A stretch of DNA of 64,000 nucleotides. Source: Methanosphaerula palustris E1-9c (GTDB lineage: Archaea; Halobacteriota; Methanomicrobia; Methanomicrobiales; Methanospirillaceae). Made by a program: the position numbers and the translations under genes. The notes beneath the pieces are model-generated. The model saw only the letters and a list, made by a program, of their open reading frames with translations. It made no database searches and had not been told where the DNA came from. Of the stretch, positions 17,614 through 25,926 are shown piece after piece. The stretch is taken from positions 1,798,001 to 1,862,000 of the forward strand of contig NC_011832.1 of the NCBI RefSeq assembly GCF_000021965.1. Direction: 5' to 3'. Positions within the stretch are counted from its first letter, which is position 1, and each line of letters opens with the position of its first letter.

Positions 17614-18819
17614 ATGAGCAGCAGAAACATACGCGTTGAGGCACTGGATCAGATTCCCCTTGAACAGCAGCAGATAGAGCTGGTCGAGCGGAAGGGGATC
17701 GGGCACCCGGACAGTCTTGCAGATGGAATCGCAGAGTCGGTCAGTCAGGCCCTCTGCAAAGCATATATGGAGGAATGCGGCGCCTATCTCCACCACAATT
17801 CTGATCAGGGTGAGATCGTGGCCGGGGAGTCGCAGCCAAAATATGGTGGAGGCAGCATCATCAAGCCGATCTACGTGCTGCTCGATGGCAGGGCGACCAA
17901 GGAGTTCGAAGGGATCACATTTCCAACCGATGCGATCGCAATCGAGGCCGCACGAAAATACCTGGGTTCGACCCTAGGTGAATTGAACCTCGAACGGGAT
18001 CTCATTGTGGACTGCAGACTCGGCGTCGGGTCAACTGACCTCCGCGATGTCTTCCGCCCCTGTGACAGTAAATTACCGCGGGCCAATGACACCTCGTTCG
18101 GAGTCGGACATGCCGCCTTCTCAGAGACAGAAAATATCGTGAAGGGGGTCAGCGACTATATCGACGGTGATCTCCGCAAAAAATATCCGATGATCGGTCG
18201 AGATGTGAAAGTGATGGGTCTTCGGCAGAAGGATGAGATCACCCTCACGATCGGTTGCGCAATGGTGGACCGTTACTGCGCAGGACTCTCTGAATACATC
18301 GAGATGAAAGAAATTTTGAATGAAGCAGTGCTGAAGGTTGCGAAGACCTACACCTCCCGTTCAATTAAGATACAGATCAACACCGCCGATGATATCGAAC
18401 GGGGCTCGGTCTACCTGACCGTGACCGGGACCTCTGCAGAGATGGGGGATGACGGCTCTGTCGGACGTGGGAACCGGTGCAATGGCCTGATCACTCCTAA
18501 TCGTCCTATGTCGATGGAAGCAACCAGCGGTAAGAATCCGATCAACCATATCGGAAAGATCTACAACCTGCTCTCCACCCAGATCGCCCGCGAGTGCGTG
18601 AAGAAGGTTGACGGGATCCAGGAGATCTATATCAGGCTGCTCTCTCAGATCGGAATGCCGATCGATCACCCCCTGGTGGCCAGCGCCCAGGTGCTGCCCG
18701 CATGCGGGGCTGACTTCACATCGATCAGCCGCGACATCGAAGGGATCATCGATGAACAGCTTGCTGATGTCACCTGTGTCACTGAGAAGGTCATACGTGG
18801 CGAACTCAACACCTTCTGA
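17614..18819 (+). CDS. mat: Archaeal S-adenosylmethionine synthetase
   Basis: The enzyme makes SAM from methionine and ATP. The 401-residue protein belongs to the divergent archaeal family. It has [20 protein letters not shown] near the N-terminus, [45 protein letters not shown], and [13 protein letters not shown]. The ATG at 17614 follows GAGGG with 5-base spacing and is preferred over the ATG four codons earlier. It is the first gene of a run with hisG, hisA and hisB; its last 23 bases contain the hisG start. Confidence 0.96.
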   Translation: MSSRNIRVEALDQIPLEQQQIELVERKGIGHPDSLADGIAESVSQALCKAYMEECGAYLHHNSDQGEIVAGESQPKYGGGSIIKPIYVLLDGRATKEFEGITFPTDAIAIEAARKYLGSTLGELNLERDLIVDCRLGVGSTDLRDVFRPCDSKLPRANDTSFGVGHAAFSETENIVKGVSDYIDGDLRKKYPMIGRDVKVMGLRQKDEITLTIGCAMVDRYCAGLSEYIEMKEILNEAVLKVAKTYTSRSIKIQINTADDIERGSVYLTVTGTSAEMGDDGSVGRGNRCNGLITPNRPMSMEATSGKNPINHIGKIYNLLSTQIARECVKKVDGIQEIYIRLLSQIGMPIDHPLVASAQVLPACGADFTSISRDIEGIIDEQLADVTCVTEKVIRGELNTF

Positions 18820-19678
18820 TCTAGTCAGACTGGCTGTCCCGAATAAGGGACGAATCTCGGTCCCCATCATGGACCTGCTTGAGAAGAGCGGACTCCACTT
18901 GGGAGAATCCGGCGAGCGGAAGCTGATCGTCAAGACCCTCGATCCGGGGGTCGAGATTCTCTTCGCCCGGCCGATCGACATTCCGGCTTATGTTGAAAAC
19001 GGGGCTGCGGACATCGGCATCACCGGACATGATATGGTCAGGGAGCGGAATGCAGCTGTCGACGAGATGCTGGACCTTCAGTTTGGAAAAGCCAGGCTTG
19101 TGCTGGCGGTGATGGAGGATTCCCCGTTTCATCAGGTCGGAGATCTGAAAGGAGCACGGATCGCCACCGAATTCCCAATCATAACAGAGACTTTTTTTGC
19201 AGAACAGGGGATAGCAGTCACCATCGTCCCCGTCGCTGGAGCCTGCGAACTGACGCCGCATCTTGGGGTCGCCGATGCAATCGTGGACCTGACCAGTTCC
19301 GGAACCACGATGAGGACCAATAACCTCCGGATCCTCGAAGAGATCCTCGTCACCAGTACGCAGGTGATCGCAAACCGGACAGCCCGGCTGCAGAAAGCGG
19401 ACAAGATAAACGAGGTTCTCCTGGCCCTCGAGAGTGTCATCCGGGCCAGTGGACAGTGCTACCTGATGATGAATGTACAGCGTTCAGCACTGGCAGACGT
19501 TAAAAAGACGCTGCCCGGGCTCTCCGGACCTACAGTGATGGAGGTCGCCTCATCAGAAGACCTGGTCGCCGTCCATGCAGTCGTCGACGAACACTGTGTC
19601 TACCAGCTGATCAACCAGTTGAAACAGGCCGGCGCACGGGATATCCTAGTGATGGCCATCGAGAGGATGATCCGCTGA
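18797..19678 (+). CDS. hisG: ATP phosphoribosyltransferase (long form)
   Basis: HisG starts histidine synthesis by joining ATP and PRPP. The inferred GTG start at 18797 (preceded by GAGAAGG) gives about 293 residues beginning [19 protein letters not shown]. This fits the long HisG form with a C-terminal ACT-like regulatory domain (feedback inhibition by histidine). PRPP-binding region: LTSSGTTMRTNNLR. Also seen are NGAADIGITGHDMV and VVDEHCVYQLINQLK near the C-terminus. No ATG exists at the N-terminus, and the start lies inside the end of the SAM synthetase gene (23-base overlap). Confidence 0.9.
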   Translation: MANSTPSDLVRLAVPNKGRISVPIMDLLEKSGLHLGESGERKLIVKTLDPGVEILFARPIDIPAYVENGAADIGITGHDMVRERNAAVDEMLDLQFGKARLVLAVMEDSPFHQVGDLKGARIATEFPIITETFFAEQGIAVTIVPVAGACELTPHLGVADAIVDLTSSGTTMRTNNLRILEEILVTSTQVIANRTARLQKADKINEVLLALESVIRASGQCYLMMNVQRSALADVKKTLPGLSGPTVMEVASSEDLVAVHAVVDEHCVYQLINQLKQAGARDILVMAIERMIR

Positions 19679-19685
19679 GGTGACC

Positions 19686-20396
19686 ATGAAGGTTTTTCCT
19701 GCAGTGGATATTCTCGGGGGCAGATGTGTTCAACTGGTGCAGGGAAGGCGGGAGAGTGCCACTGATTTTGGTGATCCGCTCTCCTGTGCCACTCAATGGC
19801 TTGAAGAGGGAGCGACAGCGCTTCATGTGATCAACCTCGATGGTGCCTTTGGGAAAGCACAGGCAAATGCCGCTCTGATCAGAGATCTGGTTGACGTAAC
19901 CGGAGTCGAGGTCCAGCTCGGAGGCGGGATCAGGTCGATTGCTGATGCAACGGCCTGGCTCGAGACCGGGGTCGACCGGATCATCATCGGGACCCTGGCC
20001 ACAGAACACCCAGAGGTGCTCGGTACGCTGGCGAGCGAGTATGGGGGTGCACGGATTATGGCTGGCGTCGACGCCAGAGACGGGCAGATTGCTGTTGAAG
20101 GCTGGCAACAGACCAGGGGAAATTTCTGTACCTGGGCGACCAGATTCGAGGAGCAGGGTGCAGGGTCACTTCTGTATACCAATGTTGATATCGAAGGACT
20201 CCAGCAGGGGGTCCGGCTGGACCCGGTCAAAGAACTGATCAGGATGGTCTCGATTCCAGTGGTCGTTGCCGGTGGCGTCTCGTCGCCCGCTGACCTGCAG
20301 GGACTGCACCAGGCAGGGGTTGCCGGGGCGGTGCTCGGATCCGCACTGTACAGCGGAAAGATTACGCTTGAAGAGGCACTGAAGGCGATTCAATGA
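19686..20396 (+). CDS. hisA: Phosphoribosylformimino-5-aminoimidazole carboxamide ribotide isomerase
   Basis: This TIM-barrel isomerase of the histidine pathway has about 236 residues. It has the N-terminal [16 protein letters not shown] with the catalytic aspartate, INLDGAFG, the phosphate loops LGGGIRS and VVAGGVSS, and the second aspartate region in [11 protein letters not shown] 19686 has GAGG five bases upstream; a GTG at 19680 is less likely. The gene follows hisG by 7 bases and its stop overlaps the hisB start (ATGA). Confidence 0.95.
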   Translation: MKVFPAVDILGGRCVQLVQGRRESATDFGDPLSCATQWLEEGATALHVINLDGAFGKAQANAALIRDLVDVTGVEVQLGGGIRSIADATAWLETGVDRIIIGTLATEHPEVLGTLASEYGGARIMAGVDARDGQIAVEGWQQTRGNFCTWATRFEEQGAGSLLYTNVDIEGLQQGVRLDPVKELIRMVSIPVVVAGGVSSPADLQGLHQAGVAGAVLGSALYSGKITLEEALKAIQ

Positions 20397-20980
20397 GAGA
20401 GAGCATCGTAGAACGAAGAACATCAGAGACAGATATCGTACTGAAGATAGGTCTTGATCGGACCGAACCTCACCAGATCACCATCTCCACAGGCATCCCG
20501 TTCTTTGATCATATGGTACAGGCGATGAGCAGGCATGGAGGATTCGACCTCAACATCACTGCAAAGGGTGACCTAGAGGTTGATAGCCATCATACCATCG
20601 AGGACATTGGAATTGTGCTGGGGACAGCACTACAACAGGCACTTGGTGATGGCAGGGGGATCAAGAGGTTCGGCTATGCGATCATTCCAATGGACGAAGC
20701 ACTCGCCGAGGCGGTGCTCGACTGTGGAGGACGCGGATACCTGGTCTTCAAGGGAACCTTTGGAAATAGCACGGTAGGCGGGATCGATACATCGCTCTTC
20801 GAGCATTTCTTCTACTCACTCTGCATACATGCCGGCATCACTGCTCACATCAGATTCTCTGGGCAGAACGACCATCATACTGCTGAAGCGATCTTCAAAG
20901 CATTTGGTATCGCACTCGGCCAGGCCGTCACAATAATTCCCGAGTCGAATCAGATCCCGAGCACCAAAGGAACCCTCTAA
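20393..20980 (+). CDS. hisB: Imidazoleglycerol-phosphate dehydratase
   Basis: The 195-residue enzyme carries the manganese-binding histidine motifs [34 protein letters not shown] and [14 protein letters not shown]. The length is typical of the monofunctional dehydratase, without the phosphatase domain seen in some bacteria. Its ATG overlaps the hisA stop by four bases. It ends the SAM synthetase-hisGAB run, and the next gene (histone) converges on it. Confidence 0.96.
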   Translation: MRESIVERRTSETDIVLKIGLDRTEPHQITISTGIPFFDHMVQAMSRHGGFDLNITAKGDLEVDSHHTIEDIGIVLGTALQQALGDGRGIKRFGYAIIPMDEALAEAVLDCGGRGYLVFKGTFGNSTVGGIDTSLFEHFFYSLCIHAGITAHIRFSGQNDHHTAEAIFKAFGIALGQAVTIIPESNQIPSTKGTL

Positions 20981-20996
20981 GTACCAAATAACAACG

Positions 20997-21016
20997 CTCA
21001 CTATCCATCGTGTGAG
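20997..21016. terminator. Possible hairpin between convergent hisB and histone genes
   Basis: CTCAC and GTGAG form a 5-bp stem around a 10-base loop in the 58-base gap between the two stop codons. It has no strong T-run, so a role in ending transcription is tentative. Confidence 0.3.
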
Positions 21017-21038
21017 TGATATAAAAGAGGAATTGGAT

Positions 21039-21245
21039 TTACGCGGACTTTGCCGCGAGTTCAACATCCTCTTCCTTGATCGTCTTCCTGCCTGCGTGCT
21101 GAGCGAGCCTGTTTGCTTCCTTGGTCAGGTTTGCAATGTATGCCTCTGCCTTGGCAACAATCGCGCCTGCTGCGTCGCTACCGACACGTTCTGCACCGCT
21201 CTTCTTAGCAATACGTACAACTGCTGCAATTGGTAAATCTGCCAT
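21039..21245 (-). CDS. Archaeal histone (HMf family)
   Basis: The 68-residue protein is a single histone fold: MADLPIAAVVRIAKKSGAER, then DAAGAIVAKAEAYIANLTKE, then HAGRKTIKEEDVELAA. It has the conserved N-terminal PIA and the RKTIKEEDV end of helix 3. Archaeal histones polymerise into hypernucleosomes that wrap DNA. The ATG at 21245 is chosen because GAGGT precedes it and the family starts at MA[DE]LPIA. A strong promoter (BRE GAAAAG plus TTTAAATATT) lies upstream, as expected for an abundant protein. Confidence 0.97.
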   Translation of the reverse strand: MADLPIAAVVRIAKKSGAERVGSDAAGAIVAKAEAYIANLTKEANRLAQHAGRKTIKEEDVELAAKSA

Positions 21246-21280
21246 GATACTTCTCAACCTCAAAGAGAAATCAATCAATT

Positions 21281-21290
21281 AATATTTAAA
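21281..21290 (-). promoter_or_regulatory. TATA box of the histone gene
   Basis: On the minus strand CGAAAAGTTTAAATATT combines a BRE-like purine stretch and a TATA box about 40 bases before the ATG. The short leader contains the GAGGT ribosome site. Confidence 0.65.
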
Positions 21291-21442
21291 CTTTTCGAGT
21301 TGAATCCAGTAATTCATCCTCCGATCCCCTTTTGGGAGTAACTCCTCCGTTCTCACCGGGTATAATGACAGAAAAGAGTGCATATGCAAAAATATGGGCA
21401 TATTACATCTAGATCTGCAATAGACCATCAAATTTCGCAGAT

Positions 21443-22189
21443 TTACCAATCAAACATCGATACGGCAAGCAATAGCGCATTGGTATAATCTGGAGAGGCG
21501 CGCGAAGTATCAATGAAAATTTTATCGATATTTACCACCGGCGCACCATGCCCTTTTCCTCCTCCAAGGAAGGTAAGCGTCCGAAAGATCAGATTTCCAG
21601 CGATGCCATCAGGAGCGATCACCACACCACAGGACTCAACGGCATCCTCAATCCTGATCTCATAATGGATAGCACCTGCCACTTTTGCCACCAGTTCCCC
21701 TGCTGCGAGGCTCTGGTCGACGATCGAATGCCGCCCCACATCGCCGTACCGACCACCAGAGAGAACCGCCACTTCAGAGGAGAGGCCAAATCGTCCTGCA
21801 ATTTTCCTGGCCTTTTCCACGAGAGACACCCGTTGTGCAATCGTCCATCCCTCGTCAACCCCAACCGGGGCGAGCAGAAACTTCTGACCGGAGACAGTCT
21901 CAAGAAGTGCAATCCGCTCCAGATGTTCGACCTGCATCATGTTTCGGAGAAGACCGAGCGTGGCATTGGCTGGAAGAGAGCCCCTGACTGCAGCATCGAT
22001 AACACCGTCCCTGAGATCGCTGATCAGGGCACACTCAGGTGAGTCTGATCGTACCACACGATAGAGCGGGGATGGCGGAAGATCTGTTGATGTGTAACAG
22101 ATCACCTCCGCGACACCATTCAATGCCGCAATGCTGGCAATCACCTTCTGTTGATCCAGGGCTACCCCAATCCCAATGATCAATGGCAC
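21443..22189 (-). CDS. mtxX: Methanogenesis marker protein 4 (MtxX family)
   Basis: The 248-residue protein is related to phosphate acetyl/butyryltransferases. It matches the methanogen-specific marker 4/MtxX family: RGSLPANATLGLLRN, LSGGRYGDVGRH, VIAPDGIAGNLIFRTL and TLTFLGGGKGHGAPVV. The exact function is unknown; the name reflects a proposed role with methyltransferases. It starts with GTG 2 bases after the stop of the marker 2 gene, so the two are translated from one message. This pairing is known in other methanogens. The gene family is almost limited to methanogens. Confidence 0.88.
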   Translation of the reverse strand: MPLIIGIGVALDQQKVIASIAALNGVAEVICYTSTDLPPSPLYRVVRSDSPECALISDLRDGVIDAAVRGSLPANATLGLLRNMMQVEHLERIALLETVSGQKFLLAPVGVDEGWTIAQRVSLVEKARKIAGRFGLSSEVAVLSGGRYGDVGRHSIVDQSLAAGELVAKVAGAIHYEIRIEDAVESCGVVIAPDGIAGNLIFRTLTFLGGGKGHGAPVVNIDKIFIDTSRASPDYTNALLLAVSMFDW

Positions 22190-22191
22190 AC

Positions 22192-23235
22192 CTACTGAGA
22201 AGTCAGCCGCATGATCCCATCGGCTGCAAAATCAAAGACTGTGACCGTCTCATCAGCTCCTGTCAGAGTGAGAGAACTGCTCGCATTGACCTCACCGATC
22301 ACACAGGCAGTCATTCCAACTGCCGAGAAACGCCTGCATACCTCCTCAATATGTTCAGGCCGTGCAGTCAGCACAAATCCCATCCCAGGGTACATCCGCA
22401 CCCAGTGCTCAAATGAGAGGTTGAACTTCTCAAGGTCGGGGCGGGGAATCGCATCTACACGGATCTCAGCACCCATCCCACTCACCTCAAGCATCATCCC
22501 GAGCGAGCCGATAACTCCAGGGTTCGAGATGTCCTTACCAGCGGTCACCAGATGAGCCTCAGCCAGTTCCTGGAGCAGGCTGATCTGCGCCCTGACATAG
22601 GCCCCCGTCTTCATCGTCACAGAATCCCAGTTCAGCGCGCAGGAGGGATGAACACGCCCGTCGAGGTCGATCGCCACGATCACATGATCGCCAGGCGCTG
22701 CCGTGTGACTGTATATCACCGAGTCGAGTCGCGCGATCCCGAGGATCGAGAGATCGATCACACTATACGGTGTATCCGGATGAAGATGACCGCCAACGAT
22801 CGGGACACCAAACTGAAGGGACGCGTCCCGCATCCCCCGGATCACCTGATCGCAGATCGTACGGTCAGCGATCGAGAAGACATCCACCATCGCGAGGGGT
22901 CTCCCCCCCATCGCTGCGATATCATGGATGTTCACCAGCACAGCACAGTACCCCGACCAGTACGGGTCGACCTCCATCAACCTGCTCCAGATTCCATCAG
23001 CTGCCAGAAGCAGGGCGTTCTGATCCTGTTTGATCACGGCTGCATCCTCACCAAACGATGCTACGACCTGCGGTGCATCGATTTGGAAAGCCCTGACCAT
23101 CCCTCCGATATCATGCTTCCGCTTCACACCCTCGTATTCTCTGACGGCTTCTGCGATCTTCGCTGTGGAATGGGAAATTACCACGATAGTACCAACATCC
23201 TTGATTCTCTTATGGTATGTTGTCTCATCAGACAT
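22192..23235 (-). CDS. Methanogenesis marker protein 2 (AIR synthase-related)
   Basis: The 347-residue protein has the PurM/AIR-synthase fold: [20 protein letters not shown] (ATP and metal site), [31 protein letters not shown], and the C-terminal [12 protein letters not shown]. This is the methanogen-specific marker 2 group. The fold implies ATP-dependent chemistry, as in PurM, SelD, ThiL and HypE, but the substrate is unknown. It is co-transcribed with marker 4. The ATG lies only 25 bases from the start of the divergent rfcL, so the promoter must extend into rfcL. Confidence 0.88.
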   Translation of the reverse strand: MSDETTYHKRIKDVGTIVVISHSTAKIAEAVREYEGVKRKHDIGGMVRAFQIDAPQVVASFGEDAAVIKQDQNALLLAADGIWSRLMEVDPYWSGYCAVLVNIHDIAAMGGRPLAMVDVFSIADRTICDQVIRGMRDASLQFGVPIVGGHLHPDTPYSVIDLSILGIARLDSVIYSHTAAPGDHVIVAIDLDGRVHPSCALNWDSVTMKTGAYVRAQISLLQELAEAHLVTAGKDISNPGVIGSLGMMLEVSGMGAEIRVDAIPRPDLEKFNLSFEHWVRMYPGMGFVLTARPEHIEEVCRRFSAVGMTACVIGEVNASSSLTLTGADETVTVFDFAADGIMRLTSQ

Positions 23236-23260
23236 AATTAATTTGATTATCGAACGAAGT

Positions 23261-24616
23261 ATGGATATGGACTGGACAGAGAAGTACCGCCCCGAACATA
23301 TCCGGGATCTGACCGGAAATGCCCCAGCAATACGGCAGATGGTTGATTGGGCTGCTTCCTGGTCGAAAAAAAGTAAACCGCTGCTGTTGTATGGAAAGCC
23401 AGGTACCGGAAAGACCTCGAGTGCTTACGCGCTGGCCAATGACATGGACTGGGAGATGATCGAGTTGAATGCCAGTGATCAGCGGACAAAAGGGGCAATC
23501 GACCGGATTGCAGGGCAGGGCAGCACCTCGGGGAGTTTGACTGGAGCTGCGCACAAACTGATCCTCCTCGATGAAGCGGATAACCTACAGGGGACCGCCG
23601 ACCGCGGGGGGGCGCGGGCGATCGTCGATCTGATCCGACAGTCCTATCAGCCATTGATCCTGATAGCAAACGACATCTACGCCCTTCCCGGGGAGATCAA
23701 AACCAGGTGTGAACTGGTTCAGTTCAAAGCCTTGCAGGCGCGCTCGATTGTGCCAAGGCTCAGGTTCATCTGTGCATCTGAGGGGATCATCTGTGCTGAT
23801 GAGGCACTCCACGAGATCGCAGGCAGCACCCGTGGTGATCTTCGGGCTGCGGTAAACGCCCTATACGCTACCGCCATTGGGAGGGATCATCTCGACAGCG
23901 CGTCGATACATACCTCCCAGAAGGACGAACGGTCAACGATCTTCGATCTGATCACGGCTGTCTTCTCAGGGCAGCCGGACCGTCGGTTATTGCAACAGTC
24001 TTATGCCGTCGATGACAAGCCTGATGCGATCCTCCAATGGTTGGAGGCGAACCTAGAGCACCTCCCGGATCAGCGTTCGATCGCCGCTGCTTACCGGTCC
24101 CTTGCAGATGCAGACCTCTTCATCGGGGACACCTACCGTCGACAACACTACACCCTCTGGCGGTATGCATCCGCATTGATGCTCATTGGAACCGCAGCTG
24201 CCGCGGATGGGAGAGGGATCCACGCGCGGATCCAGTCCCCCCAGCGATGGAAACGGATGAGCACCGCCAAGAGGCAGAAAGGGATCCGTCAGAACCTGAT
24301 GAAAAAATTCTCGATACTGCTCCATGTATCAGAGCAGACCCTGCGGGAGTGGTACCTGGACCAGATGGGGCCGTTGGTGGAACAGCAACCAGAGCGCTAT
24401 GTCAGAGAACTGGCTCTGGATGCCGACCAGTTGAATTTCTTTCTCCATGACAAGACCCTATCGACAGGAATCGTCACCACCGTTCTGAAAGAGCAGCAGA
24501 AAGAACAGAAAGGGCGTGAGAAGAAGGAGAAAAAGACCAAAAAACGGATGGATACACTGGAGGAGAAGGGACCTGAAGAGCGGAAGGTCTCAGTCCATCA
24601 GGCCACTCTGTTCTGA
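23261..24616 (+). CDS. rfcL: Replication factor C large subunit (clamp loader)
   Basis: RfcL loads PCNA onto DNA with the small subunit. The 451-residue AAA+ protein begins MDMDWTEKYRPEHIRDLTG, has Walker A YGKPGTGKTSSAYAL, Walker B LILLDEADNLQG and sensor-1-region LILIANDIYALP. It has a long lysine-rich tail (KEQKGREKKEKKTKKR) ending in QATLF, a PCNA-interacting motif at the extreme C-terminus. The start at 23261 removes an upstream extension that is the antisense of the marker 2 gene. The 3' end overlaps the convergent UPF0146 gene by 27 bases. Confidence 0.95.
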   Translation: MDMDWTEKYRPEHIRDLTGNAPAIRQMVDWAASWSKKSKPLLLYGKPGTGKTSSAYALANDMDWEMIELNASDQRTKGAIDRIAGQGSTSGSLTGAAHKLILLDEADNLQGTADRGGARAIVDLIRQSYQPLILIANDIYALPGEIKTRCELVQFKALQARSIVPRLRFICASEGIICADEALHEIAGSTRGDLRAAVNALYATAIGRDHLDSASIHTSQKDERSTIFDLITAVFSGQPDRRLLQQSYAVDDKPDAILQWLEANLEHLPDQRSIAAAYRSLADADLFIGDTYRRQHYTLWRYASALMLIGTAAAADGRGIHARIQSPQRWKRMSTAKRQKGIRQNLMKKFSILLHVSEQTLREWYLDQMGPLVEQQPERYVRELALDADQLNFFLHDKTLSTGIVTTVLKEQQKEQKGREKKEKKTKKRMDTLEEKGPEERKVSVHQATLF

Positions 24617-25012
24617 AGATACCCGATATTGATGAAGGCGCACACCACAATCGATCGTAACCCCTCCATCCAGGTACACTTCATCTCCAAGGTGATAAAC
24701 GACAAGATCTGCGTCCAGTTCTGTGGCCAGCGCAATCAGGGACGGGATCATCTCAACCCCGGGTCTGATTGCATAGATCAGATCAGCACCCCAGTAGAAG
24801 GAGAGATCCGGTCCGAAGATATCATCCAGCGTAAAATCTATCCCTGCCGGCGGATCGAGTGGGTGTACATCGGTGCAACGGACCCGGACGTCGGCGTCGC
24901 GGATTACCTCTGCCGCGACCGTGTTCTGTCCGATCCCGACCTCGACCACATCCTTATACCGGGCGCCAAGGTAGGTGCCTATCAGATGCTCAATATGTTT
25001 ATACCCCTCCAT
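24590..25012 (-). CDS. UPF0146 family protein (methyltransferase-like fold)
   Basis: The archaeal UPF0146 family has a reduced Rossmann domain like SAM-dependent methyltransferases. Here the SAM-loop-like VVEVGIGQNTVAAE, CTDVHP (acidic residue after strand 2) and LDDIFGP are visible in about 140 residues. The function is unknown. The ATG at 25012 (MEGYKHIEHLIG) is preferred over one at 25039 because the latter would run into the divergent archaemetzincin start at 25029. The 3' end overlaps rfcL by 27 bases. Confidence 0.75.
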   Translation of the reverse strand: MEGYKHIEHLIGTYLGARYKDVVEVGIGQNTVAAEVIRDADVRVRCTDVHPLDPPAGIDFTLDDIFGPDLSFYWGADLIYAIRPGVEMIPSLIALATELDADLVVYHLGDEVYLDGGVTIDCGVRLHQYRVSSEQSGLMD

Positions 25013-25028
25013 CTTTAGAGATATACTG

Positions 25029-25556
25029 ATGGGTGTCAAAATATTTTGGGATGAGCGAGCCCCTGCAGGAATTCAGGCGCCAGTGCAGCGGTGTATCTCG
25101 ATGATCCTTCAGATGCCCGCGGAGATCGTGATCGAAGGAGGACTACTGTTGAAGGGATATGATCCCAGTCGGCGCCAGTACAATGCCCAGCAACTGTTGA
25201 CCTGTATCGACACCATACGGACCTGCGCAGCAATATCAGATCTGATGCTGCTGGTGATCGCCGGCGATCTCTACATTCCAGGATATGACTTTGTCTTTGG
25301 TCTAGCACGCCCGAACAACGGGGTGGCTGTCGTCTCAACAGCGCGCCTTGGGAACGGGTATTATGGACGCTCTGAGAACGATGACGACCTGATCGATCGG
25401 ATCGCCAAGGAGGGGGCGCACGAGGTGGGGCACCTGCTCGGTCTTGAACACTGTTCCAACCCAGAGTGCTGCATGTTCAAACCCGATACCCTCGACGAAC
25501 TGGATCGAAAGAAGAAGATGCTCTGCTCCAGTTGTCAGCAGCAACTCTCACTCTGA
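25029..25556 (+). CDS. amzA: Archaemetzincin zinc metalloprotease
   Basis: The 175-residue protein carries the archaemetzincin signature: zinc-binding HEVGHLLGLEHC, followed by CSNPECCMF and the final cysteine pair CSSCQQQLSL. The cysteines form a second zinc site. Archaemetzincins are small, presumably cytosolic proteases with unknown substrates. No signal peptide is present. The ATG at 25029 (MGVKIFWDE) gives a family-typical length; the frame is open further upstream but that overlaps the UPF0146 start. Confidence 0.92.
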   Translation: MGVKIFWDERAPAGIQAPVQRCISMILQMPAEIVIEGGLLLKGYDPSRRQYNAQQLLTCIDTIRTCAAISDLMLLVIAGDLYIPGYDFVFGLARPNNGVAVVSTARLGNGYYGRSENDDDLIDRIAKEGAHEVGHLLGLEHCSNPECCMFKPDTLDELDRKKKMLCSSCQQQLSL

Positions 25557-25729
25557 CCAGGAAACTCGTTTTTATTTCAGAGCCCGGTCCTTTTTTGAAT
25601 AGGGTCACCTGCTGTAACATACAATAACGAAAGGACACATGAGGTATCTATTGGAAAAATTGAGTGGATAGGAACAGAACCATCGCTGGTAGTTATAGAA
25701 TATTCTCAAAGAGAATTATGAAAAACGAA

Positions 25730-25801
25730 TGCGCCGACCGGGACTCGAACCCGGGTTTAGGCGTTGGCAACGCCTAGTGATAACCACTACACTATCGGCG
25801 C
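25730..25801 (-). tRNA. tRNA-Gly (anticodon GCC)
   Basis: The minus strand folds as a cloverleaf. The acceptor GCGCCGA pairs with TCGGCGC, with discriminator A. The D arm contains AGTGGTTATC, the anticodon stem-loop is AGGCG-TTGCCAA-CGCCT, and the T arm CCGGGTTCGAGTCCCGG is perfect. Length 72 nt, no intron and no encoded CCA. A TATA-like TTTTTAATC lies about 42 bases upstream at 25841-25849. Confidence 0.96.
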
Positions 25802-25840
25802 ATTACCGCACTAAGTGCTTTACAAGATATGGTGTAGTTG

Positions 25841-25849
25841 ATTAAAAAC
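25841..25849. promoter_or_regulatory. AT-rich element, possibly shared TATA box for tRNA-Gly (-) and the F390 synthetase gene (+)
   Basis: ATTAAAAAC reads as TTTTTAAT on the minus strand. Its position suits both the tRNA-Gly transcript and a plus-strand transcript starting near 25870, just before the hairpin described next. Confidence 0.4.
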
Positions 25850-25873
25850 GTATCGGAATTATCCCGAAAACCG

Positions 25874-25900
25874 GGTGCAAAGGGCAGTGCACCTTTTTTT
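25874..25900 (+). terminator. Hairpin plus T7 run in front of the F390 synthetase gene
   Basis: GGTGCA and TGCACC form a perfect 6-bp stem with an 8-base loop, followed directly by seven Ts. It looks like an intrinsic terminator, yet it lies 26 bases before a start codon and more than 300 bases past the nearest plus-strand stop codon (25556). It could end archaemetzincin readthrough or act as an attenuator in the leader of the ligase gene. Confidence 0.5.
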
Positions 25901-25926
25901 ATCATATCAGAACCGTATCAGGGATC

